Positions 40,439-50,536 of a stretch of 64,000 bases of DNA are shown here, in pieces. The first letter of the stretch is position 1. The number at the start of each line of letters is the position of its first letter. The notes under the pieces are model-generated. The model was not told the origin of the DNA. It did no database searches and saw only the letters and a list, made by a program, of their open reading frames with translations. The position numbers were made by a program, and so were the translations under genes. This DNA comes from Polaribacter marinaquae. GTDB taxonomy: Bacteria > Bacteroidota > Bacteroidia > Flavobacteriales > Flavobacteriaceae. The stretch covers positions 1,752,001 through 1,816,000 of the forward strand of contig NZ_CP150496.1 in NCBI RefSeq assembly GCF_038019025.1. Reading direction: 5' to 3'.

Positions 40439-43400
40439 ATGCAACAACTTTACAATTATTTATTTTTGAATAGTAAAAACATACAGTATCGTAAAATATT
40501 CTCCTTAACTATATTTCTAGTCTTTTTTTCCAATATAACCTACTCACAAACTTTTGATATTTCGGATGCTACTACTACGGATAACACAAGTGGGGCTAAT
40601 CCTAAAACAGTAGTAGAAACTTTATCTGGTACCACAATGACTGTTAGAATACAAAACTCGAACAGTTCTAACCCAGATCAAACTTCCTATCTTAATTCTG
40701 CTGGCTTAGGTGGAGCATTAGGAACTACAAATGGAGCTGTATTTCATAGTGTATCTGCAGAAACTGGTGCTATGACTATTACATTTAATCAAGCAGTTAA
40801 TGTAACTGATTTAAAGATGGCTAGTACTGCTAATACAGAATCCAGAATTTGGACATTCACTCCAACTGGTGGAAGTAATACAGTTGTTACTACAGCAAAT
40901 TCTAACTTTAGTGGAAATGCATTTAACATAACATTAAATTGGACTTCAGTAACTGAAATTACAATTACATCTAATTACACAACATCAGAACAATTTGTTT
41001 TAGATAGTGTAACACTTGGTTCACCTAATACCGCACCAATAATTGCTGGCACATCAGCAAATCAAACAGTAAATGATAATAACACAATAACTCCTTTTTC
41101 TTCAATAACAACTACAGATGCTGATGGGGATAATTTAACAGCTACTATTACTTTAGATAATAATGCTAAAGGTGTAATAAACGGTGCAGATTCTTTTAAC
41201 GGCGCATCGTACATAATGAATAATAGAGGGTTTACAGCAATGCAAACCGCATTAAGAGCTTTATCTTTTAACCCTACAGATAACAGGTCTAGTACCTCAG
41301 AAACTACAACTTTTACTGTTGTTATTGATGATGGAACTGCTACTGATACTAATAATACAACTACAGTTATTTCAAATGCAGTAGCACCTGTTGTAAATCA
41401 AGTAAACTCTTTTACTGCTAACGGCACATATAGTGTTGGTAGTGATATAATAATTAGTGTTGCATTCTCTGAAAATGTTACTGTAACAGGTACACCTCAA
41501 TTAACTTTAGAAACTGGTGGTATAGATAGAACTATAAATTATAATGGAACTGGTAGTGGAAGTAATACTCTTTTGTTTACTTATACTGTTCAATCTGGTG
41601 ACACAAGTACAGATTTAGATTATTTGGCTACAAATTCTTTAACTGCTGGCACAAGTATTCTAGATGCAGGTGGTAAAAGCGCTATATTAACTTTACCAGC
41701 TCCTGGTGCAGTTAATTCTTTAGGTGCTATTAAAGCAATTGTTATTGATGGTCTTGCTCCTACAGTAACTAGTATAAGTTCTTCAACTGCTAATGGAAGC
41801 TATAAAGCTGGAGATAATATTGCAATTATAGTTTCATTTTCTGAAAGCGTAGCTGTTACAGGAACTCCACAAATTACTTTAGAAACTGGTACTACAGACA
41901 GAACCGTAAATTACACTTCTGGTAGTGGTTCAAATACATTAACTTTTAATTATACTGTACAAGCAGGTGATTTAAGTGCTGACTTAGATTATGTCGCTAC
42001 TAATTCTTTAGCTTTAAACAGCGGAACAATTAGAGATGCTGCAGGAAATAATGCTACTTTAACATTACCAACTCCTGGTGCTGCAAATTCCTTAGGTAAT
42101 AATAAAGCAATTGTTATTGATGGACTTGCACCTACAGTAACTAGTATAAGTTCTTCTACAGTAAATGGAAGCTATAAAGCTGGAGATAATATTGCAATTA
42201 CAGTTTCATTTTCTGAAAGCGTAGCTGTTACAGGTACACCACAAATTACTTTAGAAACTGGTACTACAGACAGAACCGTAAATTACACTTCTGGTAGTGG
42301 TTCAAATACATTAACTTTTAATTATACTGTACAAGCAGGTGATGTAAGTGCTGACTTAGATTATGTCGCTAATAATTCTTTAGTTTTAAATAGCGGAACA
42401 ATTAGAGATACTGCAGGAAATAATGCTACTTTAACATTACCAACTCCTGGTGCTGCAAATTCCTTAGGTAATAATAAAGCAATTGTTATTGATGGTGTTA
42501 ATCCTACTGTAAACAGTGTTTCTGTTCCTGCAAATGCAACTTACACTTCAGGTCAAAACTTAGATTTTACAGTTAATTTAAGTGAAAATATAACAGTAAA
42601 TACTACTGGTGGTTCTCCACAAATTGCAATTACAATTGGTTCAACTACTCAGCAAGCTGTTTATCAAAGCGGTTCAGGAACTAGTGCCTTACTTTTTAGA
42701 TATACTGTTCAAGCAGGCGACTTAGATACTGATGGAATTGCAGTTGGAGCCTTAAATGCTAATAGCGGAACATTACAAGATAATGCTGGAAATAATGCGA
42801 ACTTAACTTTGAATAGTATTGGTAGTACTGCAAATATCTATGTTGGAAACCCTACAATAACTTGGACAGGTACTTTAAGTAACGATTGGGCAACTGCAGG
42901 AAACTGGGATACGAATACTATACCAACCAGTGCTGCTAGTGTTGTAATTCCTAATACCGGAATCACAAATTACCCAACAATTTCTTCAGCAGTTACAGTA
43001 AACTCTATAAACATTGCTTCTGGTGCTACTTTAATTGCAAATGCAGCAGTAACAACAAATAATAAAGTAACTTATAGTAGAAATTTACCTACCACCAATT
43101 GGTATTTAGTTGGCGCACCTGTTTCAGGAGAAACGCAACAAGATATTATTGCAAATCATACATTTGCTACAGGTTCTGGTGCTAATTTAGGTATTGGCTT
43201 ATATACAAACAATGCAGTCGATCCTTGGACATATGCTAATTTATCTTCTACCGGAAGTGTAGTTCCTGGTTATGGATTTTCTGTAAAATTAGCTGCACCT
43301 GGAGATGTATCTATTACAGGAAATTTAATTACTACTAATTATGGTCTTCCTGTAAGTACTGGTTCTAGAAATAATTTTAACTTATTAGGAAATCCATATA

Positions 43401-44314
43401 CTTGTTATTTTAATTCTGCTGGTTTAGCTAGTGATAATTCGGTTATTAGTAATTCAACATTTTGGTTCTGGAATGGCACACAATACGTAACTCATAATAA
43501 TGCTAACCCTATTGAAATTGCTCCTGCTCAAGGATTTTTTATAGAGGCAAATGCAAATGATAATGTTATCTTTTTCACAAATAAGCAGAGTCATCAAGGT
43601 ACAGAAACATTTATGAAAGAAGCACCAAAACCTTCTTTTAAATTATTATTACAAAGTGAAGAAAATACCTCATCTACACAAGTATTTTATATAGATGGAA
43701 AAACAACAGGACACGATAATGGTTATGACTCTAAAATGTTTGGTGGTACTACTTATGATTTTGCAGTATTTACTGAATTAATAAGTGATAACAATGGCGA
43801 AAAATTAGCTATACAAACCTTACCAAACAATGATTTTGAAAACATGGTAATTCCTGTAGGTGTAATTTCTAAAGCTAATAAAACATTAACTTTTTCTGTA
43901 GAAAGTTTAAATATACCAGAAAGCATCAATGTTTTCTTAGAAGATAAAATAAACAATCGTTTTATCGATCTATCAAATGAAAATTACAAAATTACACTTG
44001 CAGAAGAAGTAAATGGTGTAGGTAAATTTTACATTCATACCAAATCTGCTAAATCTTTAAGTGCAGAAACTAATTTAAATCCAGATAATATTAGTGTTTT
44101 TAAAACAGATAATTCTAATTTAAGAGTTACAGGTTTACCAGAAGGAAATACAAAACTAACTATATTTAACATGTTGGGTAAAAAAGTTAAACAAGTATCT
44201 TTTAACTCTACTGGTGTTAAAAATATTTCTTTACCTAAATTAGCCTCTGGTGTATACTTAGTAAATATAAAAGCAAACAACAGCAAGGTTAACAAGAAAA
44301 TAATTTTAGAATAA
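40439..44314 (+). CDS. Large T9SS-secreted surface protein with Ig/cadherin-like repeats
   Basis: From the ATG at 40439 the protein is 1291 residues. An in-frame ATG at 40349 would add a basic, non-signal-like stretch. A longish signal peptide ends in NITYSQ. An N-terminal jelly-roll-like domain is followed by a cadherin-like domain with [17 protein letters not shown]. At least four Ig-like repeats of about 124 residues come next ([18 protein letters not shown] and [19 protein letters not shown]). [13 protein letters not shown] domain and a large mixed domain follow. The last ~80 residues are a type A T9SS sorting domain ([20 protein letters not shown], then [20 protein letters not shown]). 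It should be exported by T9SS and attached to the cell surface. The tail-collar gene precedes it and a 58-residue gene follows. Confidence 0.9.
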   Translation: MQQLYNYLFLNSKNIQYRKIFSLTIFLVFFSNITYSQTFDISDATTTDNTSGANPKTVVETLSGTTMTVRIQNSNSSNPDQTSYLNSAGLGGALGTTNGAVFHSVSAETGAMTITFNQAVNVTDLKMASTANTESRIWTFTPTGGSNTVVTTANSNFSGNAFNITLNWTSVTEITITSNYTTSEQFVLDSVTLGSPNTAPIIAGTSANQTVNDNNTITPFSSITTTDADGDNLTATITLDNNAKGVINGADSFNGASYIMNNRGFTAMQTALRALSFNPTDNRSSTSETTTFTVVIDDGTATDTNNTTTVISNAVAPVVNQVNSFTANGTYSVGSDIIISVAFSENVTVTGTPQLTLETGGIDRTINYNGTGSGSNTLLFTYTVQSGDTSTDLDYLATNSLTAGTSILDAGGKSAILTLPAPGAVNSLGAIKAIVIDGLAPTVTSISSSTANGSYKAGDNIAIIVSFSESVAVTGTPQITLETGTTDRTVNYTSGSGSNTLTFNYTVQAGDLSADLDYVATNSLALNSGTIRDAAGNNATLTLPTPGAANSLGNNKAIVIDGLAPTVTSISSSTVNGSYKAGDNIAITVSFSESVAVTGTPQITLETGTTDRTVNYTSGSGSNTLTFNYTVQAGDVSADLDYVANNSLVLNSGTIRDTAGNNATLTLPTPGAANSLGNNKAIVIDGVNPTVNSVSVPANATYTSGQNLDFTVNLSENITVNTTGGSPQIAITIGSTTQQAVYQSGSGTSALLFRYTVQAGDLDTDGIAVGALNANSGTLQDNAGNNANLTLNSIGSTANIYVGNPTITWTGTLSNDWATAGNWDTNTIPTSAASVVIPNTGITNYPTISSAVTVNSINIASGATLIANAAVTTNNKVTYSRNLPTTNWYLVGAPVSGETQQDIIANHTFATGSGANLGIGLYTNNAVDPWTYANLSSTGSVVPGYGFSVKLAAPGDVSITGNLITTNYGLPVSTGSRNNFNLLGNPYTCYFNSAGLASDNSVISNSTFWFWNGTQYVTHNNANPIEIAPAQGFFIEANANDNVIFFTNKQSHQGTETFMKEAPKPSFKLLLQSEENTSSTQVFYIDGKTTGHDNGYDSKMFGGTTYDFAVFTELISDNNGEKLAIQTLPNNDFENMVIPVGVISKANKTLTFSVESLNIPESINVFLEDKINNRFIDLSNENYKITLAEEVNGVGKFYIHTKSAKSLSAETNLNPDNISVFKTDNSNLRVTGLPEGNTKLTIFNMLGKKVKQVSFNSTGVKNISLPKLASGVYLVNIKANNSKVNKKIILE
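41761..42504 (+). repeat. Two near-identical 372-bp tandem repeats inside the T9SS protein gene
   Basis: Copies at 41761-42132 and 42133-42504 each encode one 124-residue Ig-like module. They differ at only a small number of positions, so the duplication or conversion is recent. A more diverged copy precedes them (from about 41390) and another follows. Confidence 0.85.
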
Positions 44315-44341
44315 TAACAGTAATTTTAAAGACAAGAAATC

Positions 44342-44518
44342 ATGAAAGACACAAAGAAAAATCAAGATATTGCTCAAGAAATTACTAGAAAAGAAGCAAT
44401 AAAAAAAATAGGTAATTATGGTAAATATGCTGCTTTAACAGCATTAGGAACATATATGATTTTAAACCCACAAAAATCTCAGGCACAAAGTCCAGAAGAT
44501 CCAGGTGTTGGTTTTTAA
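44342..44518 (+). CDS. 58-residue small protein with Tat-like or signal-like N-half
   Basis: This short gene lies 28 bp after the T9SS protein gene and ahead of a terminator. The product starts MKDTKKNQDIAQEITRKEAI. It then has KKIGNYGKYAALTALGTYMI as a hydrophobic helix, and continues LNPQKSQAQSPEDPGVGF. TRKEAIKKIG before the helix resembles a degenerate twin-arginine motif (the second Arg is Lys), and QAQ is a possible signal peptidase site that would release a peptide of only about ten residues. Similar short RREAIKK...NPQKAQA proteins occur near tail-collar and surface-protein genes in Flavobacteria; this is from memory. Its function is unknown. Confidence 0.72.
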   Translation: MKDTKKNQDIAQEITRKEAIKKIGNYGKYAALTALGTYMILNPQKSQAQSPEDPGVGF

Positions 44519-44534
44519 ACAATACTTTTTTCAG

Positions 44535-44566
44535 AAAAAACCGATACTAATTGTATCGGTTTTTTT
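44535..44566. terminator. Bidirectional terminator after the 58-residue gene
   Basis: A 13-bp stem (44535-44547 with 44553-44565, core ACCGATAC/GTATCGGT) has a TAATT loop, an A tract on the left and eight T on the right. The leftward DUF4230 gene ends at its right edge. Confidence 0.88.
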
Positions 44567-45171
44567 TATTGCCTTAATTTTGTAAAACCATCCAACAAAT
44601 TTTCTTTTGTATTATCTACAACTTGCCAATTATAAATTGCAGTTAGTTGATATATCTTAGACAATTCTTCTAAGAGTCTTTCTTTTGCTTTTTGTTTTAA
44701 AGCAGTTAATTCTATAGTTTCTTCTATTTTAAGAATACTATTTTTATTGATTTTATTTAAATCAGAATTTGAAAAGGAATTGAAACTACTTTGCTGTAAA
44801 TCGAAATATTTAATGTCTGGAGAAATATTTACTTCTTCTTTCGGTATTTCATTGATGTAAATAGTCTTACCAATAGAATCTATTTGAAGTTCTAATTTAG
44901 ATAAATCATAACCAACTTCTACCGAAGCAGTAACAGTTACAATAGCTTTTTTATCAAATGAAAGGTAATTGTAAAAATATTTTTTTGAGTCAGAATAATT
45001 ATAAACTTCAGAAAAAATACCTTTAGAAACAACAAGTTTACTTAGGTTTTTGATAGAATTTACTACAACCTGAATTTCTTCTTTCTTAACGGTACTGTTC
45101 TCTTTTTTATACCACAATTTTGCAAGAATAAAACCCAAGAGAAACACCAAAGCATATTTTAGAAAACGCAT
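44566..45171 (-). CDS. DUF4230-family membrane-anchored protein
   Basis: The 201-residue protein has one N-terminal membrane helix (MRFLKYALVFLLGFILAKLW), then a basic KK stretch and a mostly beta domain. The DUF4230 pattern is visible as SKLVVSKGIFSEVYNYSDSK, KKAIVTVTASVEVGYDLSKL and the INEIPKEEVNISPDIKYFDL block. The last third is helical (KQKAKERLLEELSKIYQLTA). The family is widespread in bacteria and has no known function. It follows lspA on the leftward strand by 31 bp and is probably cotranscribed with it. Confidence 0.85.
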   Translation of the reverse strand: MRFLKYALVFLLGFILAKLWYKKENSTVKKEEIQVVVNSIKNLSKLVVSKGIFSEVYNYSDSKKYFYNYLSFDKKAIVTVTASVEVGYDLSKLELQIDSIGKTIYINEIPKEEVNISPDIKYFDLQQSSFNSFSNSDLNKINKNSILKIEETIELTALKQKAKERLLEELSKIYQLTAIYNWQVVDNTKENLLDGFTKLRQ

Positions 45172-45202
45172 TTTTAAATCTTTTTCTAAAGATACTAAAA
45201 GT

Positions 45203-45820
45203 TTAGTCTTTTACTGTTTGCTCTTCTTTTGGAAACGCTTGTTTACTAAAGATAAATAAAAGTGCTACACCTATGCTAATAAAAGCATCTGCAGGATTAA
45301 ATATGTATTGAAAAAACGTAAAAAAATCTCCACCAATTACAGGAATCCATTCTGGTAAAGTTCCTTGCCAAATAGGAAAATAAAACATATCTACAACTTT
45401 ACCGTAAAACAAGTTTCCGTAAGGTTTATCTGCAAATAATGTTGCTACTTGATGGTTAGAATGATCGAAAATAACACCATAAAAAACAGAATCTATAATA
45501 TTACCTACTGCGCCAGAAAAAATTAATGAAATCGCAATAATTACACCGTTATGCACTTTTCTTTTGATATTACCAATTAACCAATAAATTATTGCAGAAA
45601 CCGCCACCAATCTAAATAAGGTTAAAAATAGTTTACCGGCTTTACCGCCAAACTCGAAGCCCATTGCCATACCATTATTTTCTGTAAAATGAATTCGAAA
45701 CCAATCGAAAACCAATACCTCTTCACCTAAAGCAAAGTTGGTTTTTACATAAATTTTAATAATTTGATCTAATAAAATAGCGATTACTATTGTAAATATT
45801 GCCAGTTTCTTTTTTGACAT
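45203..45820 (-). CDS. lspA: Lipoprotein signal peptidase (signal peptidase II)
   Basis: LspA is the inner-membrane aspartyl protease that removes signal peptides from diacylglyceryl-modified prolipoproteins. The protein is 205 residues, slightly longer than usual through extra loop residues typical of Bacteroidetes. Four helices are visible, with the conserved blocks DQIIKIYVKTN, FTENNGMAMGFEF, GAVGNIIDSVFYGVIFD (first catalytic Asp) and FNPADAFISIGVALLF (second). It serves the many lipoproteins in this window, such as GldD and the beta-helix protein. Downstream is the DUF4230 gene and upstream are the adhesin-like gene and the TraR-like gene, the common order in this family. Confidence 0.96.
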   Translation of the reverse strand: MSKKKLAIFTIVIAILLDQIIKIYVKTNFALGEEVLVFDWFRIHFTENNGMAMGFEFGGKAGKLFLTLFRLVAVSAIIYWLIGNIKRKVHNGVIIAISLIFSGAVGNIIDSVFYGVIFDHSNHQVATLFADKPYGNLFYGKVVDMFYFPIWQGTLPEWIPVIGGDFFTFFQYIFNPADAFISIGVALLFIFSKQAFPKEEQTVKD

Positions 45821-45862
45821 TTTTTTTAATTTGTGCTCACAAAAATAACAATATTATTGTCT

Positions 45863-46507
45863 TTATAAGTGCGTTAAGTAAATATTCCCTTTATTTGATG
45901 TAATAGTAAGTTTTTTAAAGTTTTTACTATTTAATTCCTGATATTCTTTTTGATAAAAAGCACTATCTATTTTTATCTTTCCGTTTTTAGAAACTACGTT
46001 TATAGTTGCGTTTTTTATCTTTCCAAAAACATTACCAGCATAAATTTTTAATTCTAAACCTTTTTGAATGGTATCTAATTTTACAATACCGTTTTCTAAA
46101 AATACTCTAAGGTTTCCTTTAAAACTTTTGCTATGTATATTAACATATTCACCAAAAATGGCAACATTTCTATTTTTTGGTATTTTTATGGTTGCGGATG
46201 CTCTTTTTAACCTTTCTGTAATGTATTTTCTAAAAACCGCTTCTGGTGTTTTTAAATCAGGAATTTTAAATTTAATTTCTAATTCTTTATTTTTCTCATC
46301 AACAATAATATGTTGTTTGTTTGGGTTTTCTGCATACAAGAAGATTTCTAAAAACTTAGAGTCTGAGTTTTCTAAAGTAAAGCTATCTAAGCCTTCCGTA
46401 GAAATTGCTACTGCTGTCGATGTACTTGTAATTTTTTTTAAAACCTTTTTTTGACAAACAGTAACCGAAGAAATAAAACTTAATAAAAGCAAAAAAATTG
46501 CGCGCAT
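45863..46507 (-). CDS. Secreted beta-rich protein, DUF4097/putative-adhesin-like
   Basis: The 214-residue protein has a signal peptide (MRAIFLLLLSFISSVTVCQ). Its repetitive beta pattern (FKGNLRVFLENGIVKLDTIQ, then ATINVVSKNGKIKIDSAF and LTITSNKGNIYLTHL) recalls the single-strand solenoid of DUF4097 proteins. It has no lipobox and no T9SS tail, so it is probably periplasmic. No function is known. It lies 43 bp upstream of lspA and downstream of the TraR/DksA-like gene, where related Flavobacteria also have such a protein. Confidence 0.75.
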   Translation of the reverse strand: MRAIFLLLLSFISSVTVCQKKVLKKITSTSTAVAISTEGLDSFTLENSDSKFLEIFLYAENPNKQHIIVDEKNKELEIKFKIPDLKTPEAVFRKYITERLKRASATIKIPKNRNVAIFGEYVNIHSKSFKGNLRVFLENGIVKLDTIQKGLELKIYAGNVFGKIKNATINVVSKNGKIKIDSAFYQKEYQELNSKNFKKLTITSNKGNIYLTHL

Positions 46508-46527
46508 ATTATTTAGTTTGTTAATTA

Positions 46528-46562
46528 AAAAAAGCTTTCAAGTTATTTGAAAGCTTTTTTTA
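46528..46562 (-). terminator. Terminator after the TraR/DksA-like gene
   Basis: Stem AAAAAAAGCTTTCAA (46528-46542) pairs with TTGAAAGCTTTTTTT (46548-46562) around a GTTAT loop. It lies 2 bp beyond the stop codon of the leftward gene ending at 46565. Confidence 0.82.
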
Positions 46563-46564
46563 AA

Positions 46565-46942
46565 TTATTGTTTGCGTTTTGCCTCGATACTTAGTGTAGC
46601 ATGTGGCACTAGCTTTAAACGTTCTTTTTGTATTAATTTACGCGTTACTCTGCAAATACCATACGTTTTATTTTCTATTCGAATTAAAGCATTTTTAAGA
46701 TCTCTAATAAACTTTTCTTGCCTAATTGCTAATTGCACATTTGCTTCTTTGCTCATTACTTCAGAGCCTTCATCAAAAGATTTAAAAGAATGCGAAGTAT
46801 CATCTGTACCATTACTAGCATCATTTTTATAAGAGCTTTCTAACAAAGCTAAATCTGCCTTTGCTCTGGCAATTTTCTTCTCTATAATCTCCTTAAATTC
46901 TTGTAAATCAGCATCTGAGTATTTTAACTTAACATCTGACAT
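46565..46942 (-). CDS. TraR/DksA-family protein with degenerate zinc finger
   Basis: The 125-residue protein has the DksA coiled coil (about 5-80: LQEFKEIIEKKIARAKADLA, then DTSHSFKSFDEGSEVMSKEA) and the beginning of the C4 finger (KTYGICRVTRKLIQKERLKL). Only one of the four zinc cysteines is left, and the others are replaced (CRVT, then RLKLVPHATL). The fold may be held without metal, as in some DksA variants. DksA-type proteins enter the RNA polymerase secondary channel and help ppGpp tune transcription of ribosomal genes. It is immediately downstream of ileS (4-bp gap), so it should share its transcript. Confidence 0.88.
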   Translation of the reverse strand: MSDVKLKYSDADLQEFKEIIEKKIARAKADLALLESSYKNDASNGTDDTSHSFKSFDEGSEVMSKEANVQLAIRQEKFIRDLKNALIRIENKTYGICRVTRKLIQKERLKLVPHATLSIEAKRKQ

Positions 46943-46946
46943 ATTC

Positions 46947-49900
46947 TTACATTTTTTCTATTAATATTCTACTTTTAATGGTATCAAATTCAATTTCTGT
47001 ACCATTAGTTAACTCGTCTACAAAAACCAATTCTTTGGTTAATGTTTCACTCATAATGTAGTCTTTATTATCTAAAATAGATTTTTGTAAGTTTTCGAAA
47101 TTTAAAACCGTTAATTTTATTTTATCTGTTACTTCTAAACCTGTGTCTTTACGTGCATTCTGAATTCTATTTACCAACTCTCTGGCAACTCCTTCTTTAC
47201 GTAACTCTTCCGTTATTGTAACATCTAAAGCAACTGTTAACGACCCCTCATTTGCAACCAACCAACCTTCTATATCTTTAGATGATATCTCTACATCTGA
47301 AAGTTCTAAAGTAATATTTTTTCCATTAACGTCAAGAGAAATGTTTTTATCTTTTTCTATTTTGTTAATATCTTCTTGGTTAAATTTTTGCACTTCTGCC
47401 GCAATAAAACGCATATCTTTACCAAATTTTGGCCCTAAAGCTTTAAAGTTTGGCTTAATTTGTTTGATTAAAATATCTGAAGCATCGTCTAAAATAGTAA
47501 TCTCCTTTACGTTTACTTCATTTTTAATTAAGTTGGCTACTGCTAAGATTTCTTCTTTTTGTTGCGCAGTATCAACCGGAATCATAATTTTTTGTAATGG
47601 TTGACGCACTTTTATCTTTTCTTTTGCTCTTAATGATAAAACTAAAGAAGATATTGTTTGTGCATTTTCCATCTTACGTTCTAAACTCTTATCTACGAAG
47701 CTTTCGTCGAATTTTGGGAAATCTGATAAATGAATACTTTCTGATGATTCTTTACCTGTTACAGAATTTAAATCTTGATACAATCGATCCATAAAAAACG
47801 GAGCAATTGGCGCACTTAACTTAGCAATTGTATTCATACAAGTATACAATGTTTGATATGCAGAAATTTTATCTGTTTCGTAAGTTCCTTTCCAAAACCT
47901 TCTTCTACTTAAACGCACATACCAGTTACTTAAATAATCTTGTGTAAAGTCTGATATTGCTCTTGCAGCTCTTGTTGGCTCGTATTCTGAATAAAACTTA
48001 TCTACTTTTGCAATTAATGTATGTAATTCAGATAAAATCCATCTATCTAATTCTGGTCTATTATCTAAAGCGATATCGTCTTCTTTGTATGCAAAACCAT
48101 CAATATTTGTATATAAAGTAAAGAATGAATAGGTGTTGTAAAGTGTACCGAAGAATTTACGCTTCACCTCTTCTATACCGTCTAAATCAAATTTTAAATT
48201 GTCCCAAGGATTTGCATTAGAAATCATGTACCAACGTGTTGCATCTGCACCGTATGTTGATAATGTTGTAAAAGGATCTGTTGCATTACCTAAACGTTTA
48301 GACATTTTATGTCCGTTTTTGTCTAAAACTAATCCGTTAGAAACAACATTTTTATAAGCTACAGAATCAAAAACCATTGTTGCAATTGCATGTAACGTAT
48401 AAAACCAACCTCTTGTTTGGTCTACTCCTTCTGCAATAAAGTCTGCCGGAAAAGATTCGTTACCATCAATTTTCTGTTTATTTTCGAACGGATAATGCCA
48501 TTGAGCATAAGGCATAGAACCAGAATCGAACCAAACATCTATTAAATCGCTTTCTCTTTTCATTGGTTGCCCAGAAGCAGAAACTAAAGTAATTTGATCT
48601 ACAATGTTTTTGTGTAAATCTAATTTCGCATAGTTTTCATCAGAATTGTTATCAACTTCAAAATCTTCGAAAATATCTTTTGCTAAAACGCCAGCTTCTA
48701 TAGCTTTTGCCATTTCTTGTTTTAATTCTTTTACAGAACCAATACAAATTTCTTCTTTACCATCTTCTGTTCTCCAGATTGGTAACGGAATTCCCCAATA
48801 ACGAGATCTAGATAAATTCCAATCGTTTGCATTTGCCAACCAATTACCAAAACGGCCAGTACCTGTAGATTCTGGTTTCCAATTAATGGTTTTGTTTAAC
48901 GAGTGCATTTTATCTTTTACATCTGTTACTTTAATAAACCAAGAATCTAATGGATAATATAAAATTGGTTTATCTGTACGCCAGCAATTAGGATAACTAT
49001 GTTTGTATTTTTCTACTTTAAAAGCTTTATTTTCATTCTTTAACTTTAGCCCTAAACGTTCATCTACAGATAAATATTTATCTTGATTTTTTAGAACTTC
49101 TGTTAAATTCTCTTTCTGAATTTTTAATTCTTCTTCTAAATCTTTTTCATTTAAATACTCTGCTTTTACATATTCTCCTGCAAAACCATAAATATCATCT
49201 TTAATTTCTTTTCTAAATCTACCTTGTAAATCTACTAAAGGAACTAAATTATCATTCTCGTCTTTTATTAATAAAGGCGGAATCTCTGGTGAAGCTTGTT
49301 TTGCTACTAAAGCATCATCGGCACCAAAAGTAGGTGCAGTATGTACAATACCTGTACCATCTTCTGTGGTTACAAAATCTCCAGAAATTATTCTAAAAGC
49401 GTCTTGTTTGTTTTCAAACTTACAACCGTAATCTAATAATTGCTCGTATTTAATACCAACTAAATCTTTACCAACAAATTCTTTAACAATGTAAAAAGGA
49501 ATCTTTTTATCACCAGCATTGTATGCTTTTAACTCTTCTAATGTTTCAACTTCAACATTGTTTTTACCACCAAATTGTTTACCAACTAATTTCTTAGCCA
49601 ACACAACTTTTGTTGGTTTAAATGTATACTGGTTATAAGTATCTACTAAAACGTATTCTATTTTTGGGCCAACAGTTAATGCTGTATTACTTGGCAATGT
49701 CCATGGTGTTGTTGTCCAAGCAATAAAGTTAATTGCACCTTCATTTTGTAAAAATTCTGGCAATGTACTTTCTATTGCTTTAAATTGTGCAACAATAGTT
49801 GTATCTGTTACATCTTGGTAAGTTCCGGGTTGATTTAACTCGTGAGAACTTAATCCTGTACCAGCTTTTGGCGAATATGGCTGTATTGTATATCCTTTGT

Positions 49901-50423
49901 AAATTAACTTTTTACTGTAGATTTCTTTTAACAACCACCAAACAGACTCCATATATTTAGGTTCGTAGGTAATGTATGGATCTTCCATATCTACCCAATA
50001 ACCCATTTTCTGCGTTAAATCATTCCAAATATCTGTATAACGCATTACTGCTTTTCTACATGCCGCGTTATAATCTTCTACAGAAATCTTTTTACCAATA
50101 TCTTCTTTTGTGATGCCTAACTCTTTTTCTACACCTAATTCTATAGGTAGACCATGCGTATCCCAACCAGCTTTTCGCTTCACTTGGTAACCTTTCATGG
50201 TTTTGTAACGTGGAAAAATATCTTTAATAGCACGTGCTAAAACATGGTGAACTCCTGGAAGACCATTTGCAGACGGTGGTCCTTCGAAGAATACAAAAGG
50301 TTCTGCACCTTCTCTTGTTGTTACACTTTTTTCAAATATGTTATTTTCTTCCCAGTAGTTAAGAATTTCTTCTGCAACTTTTGGTAAGTCAAGACCTTTA
50401 TATTCAGGAAATTTCGCGCTCAT
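46947..50423 (-). CDS. ileS: Isoleucyl-tRNA synthetase
   Basis: IleS charges tRNA-Ile and edits mischarged Val. The 1158-residue length fits the bacterial IleRS type 2 group with a long C-terminal part. The HIGH-type motif is PSANGLPGVHHVLARAIKD near residue 52. The CP1 editing domain is included (WTTTPWTLPSNTALTVGP and EDGTGIVHTAPTFGADD), and the KMSKS motif appears as KNGHKMSKRLGN near residue 690. An anticodon-binding domain and a C-terminal domain follow. Type 2 enzymes are often less sensitive to mupirocin, which is family knowledge and not a test here. The TraR/DksA-like gene follows at 4 bp. Confidence 0.98.
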   Translation of the reverse strand: MSAKFPEYKGLDLPKVAEEILNYWEENNIFEKSVTTREGAEPFVFFEGPPSANGLPGVHHVLARAIKDIFPRYKTMKGYQVKRKAGWDTHGLPIELGVEKELGITKEDIGKKISVEDYNAACRKAVMRYTDIWNDLTQKMGYWVDMEDPYITYEPKYMESVWWLLKEIYSKKLIYKGYTIQPYSPKAGTGLSSHELNQPGTYQDVTDTTIVAQFKAIESTLPEFLQNEGAINFIAWTTTPWTLPSNTALTVGPKIEYVLVDTYNQYTFKPTKVVLAKKLVGKQFGGKNNVEVETLEELKAYNAGDKKIPFYIVKEFVGKDLVGIKYEQLLDYGCKFENKQDAFRIISGDFVTTEDGTGIVHTAPTFGADDALVAKQASPEIPPLLIKDENDNLVPLVDLQGRFRKEIKDDIYGFAGEYVKAEYLNEKDLEEELKIQKENLTEVLKNQDKYLSVDERLGLKLKNENKAFKVEKYKHSYPNCWRTDKPILYYPLDSWFIKVTDVKDKMHSLNKTINWKPESTGTGRFGNWLANANDWNLSRSRYWGIPLPIWRTEDGKEEICIGSVKELKQEMAKAIEAGVLAKDIFEDFEVDNNSDENYAKLDLHKNIVDQITLVSASGQPMKRESDLIDVWFDSGSMPYAQWHYPFENKQKIDGNESFPADFIAEGVDQTRGWFYTLHAIATMVFDSVAYKNVVSNGLVLDKNGHKMSKRLGNATDPFTTLSTYGADATRWYMISNANPWDNLKFDLDGIEEVKRKFFGTLYNTYSFFTLYTNIDGFAYKEDDIALDNRPELDRWILSELHTLIAKVDKFYSEYEPTRAARAISDFTQDYLSNWYVRLSRRRFWKGTYETDKISAYQTLYTCMNTIAKLSAPIAPFFMDRLYQDLNSVTGKESSESIHLSDFPKFDESFVDKSLERKMENAQTISSLVLSLRAKEKIKVRQPLQKIMIPVDTAQQKEEILAVANLIKNEVNVKEITILDDASDILIKQIKPNFKALGPKFGKDMRFIAAEVQKFNQEDINKIEKDKNISLDVNGKNITLELSDVEISSKDIEGWLVANEGSLTVALDVTITEELRKEGVARELVNRIQNARKDTGLEVTDKIKLTVLNFENLQKSILDNKDYIMSETLTKELVFVDELTNGTEIEFDTIKSRILIEKM

Positions 50424-50490
50424 TTTCTTTCTTTTCTTATAAGAATGCGAAATTAATCATTTTCTTGTAATTCTTAGATTTATGGCAAAA

Positions 50491-50515
50491 AAAAAGAGCC
50501 TAATTAAAGGCTCTT
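50491..50515 (-). terminator. Terminator of the SprB-like/SprF/OmpA operon
   Basis: On the minus strand, stem AAGAGCC/GGCTCTT (50494-50500 with 50509-50515) is followed by nine T. It lies 21 bp after the OmpA-family stop codon at 50537 and ends the leftward operon. Confidence 0.82.
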
Positions 50516-50536
50516 CTAATTTGTTTGTATTTTTAG

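Noticed and set aside
50424..50536. T-box or other riboswitch before ileS.
   Set aside because: The leader is only about 100 bp and AT-rich, with no T-box sequence or specifier stem. The hairpin there is the terminator of the neighbouring operon.
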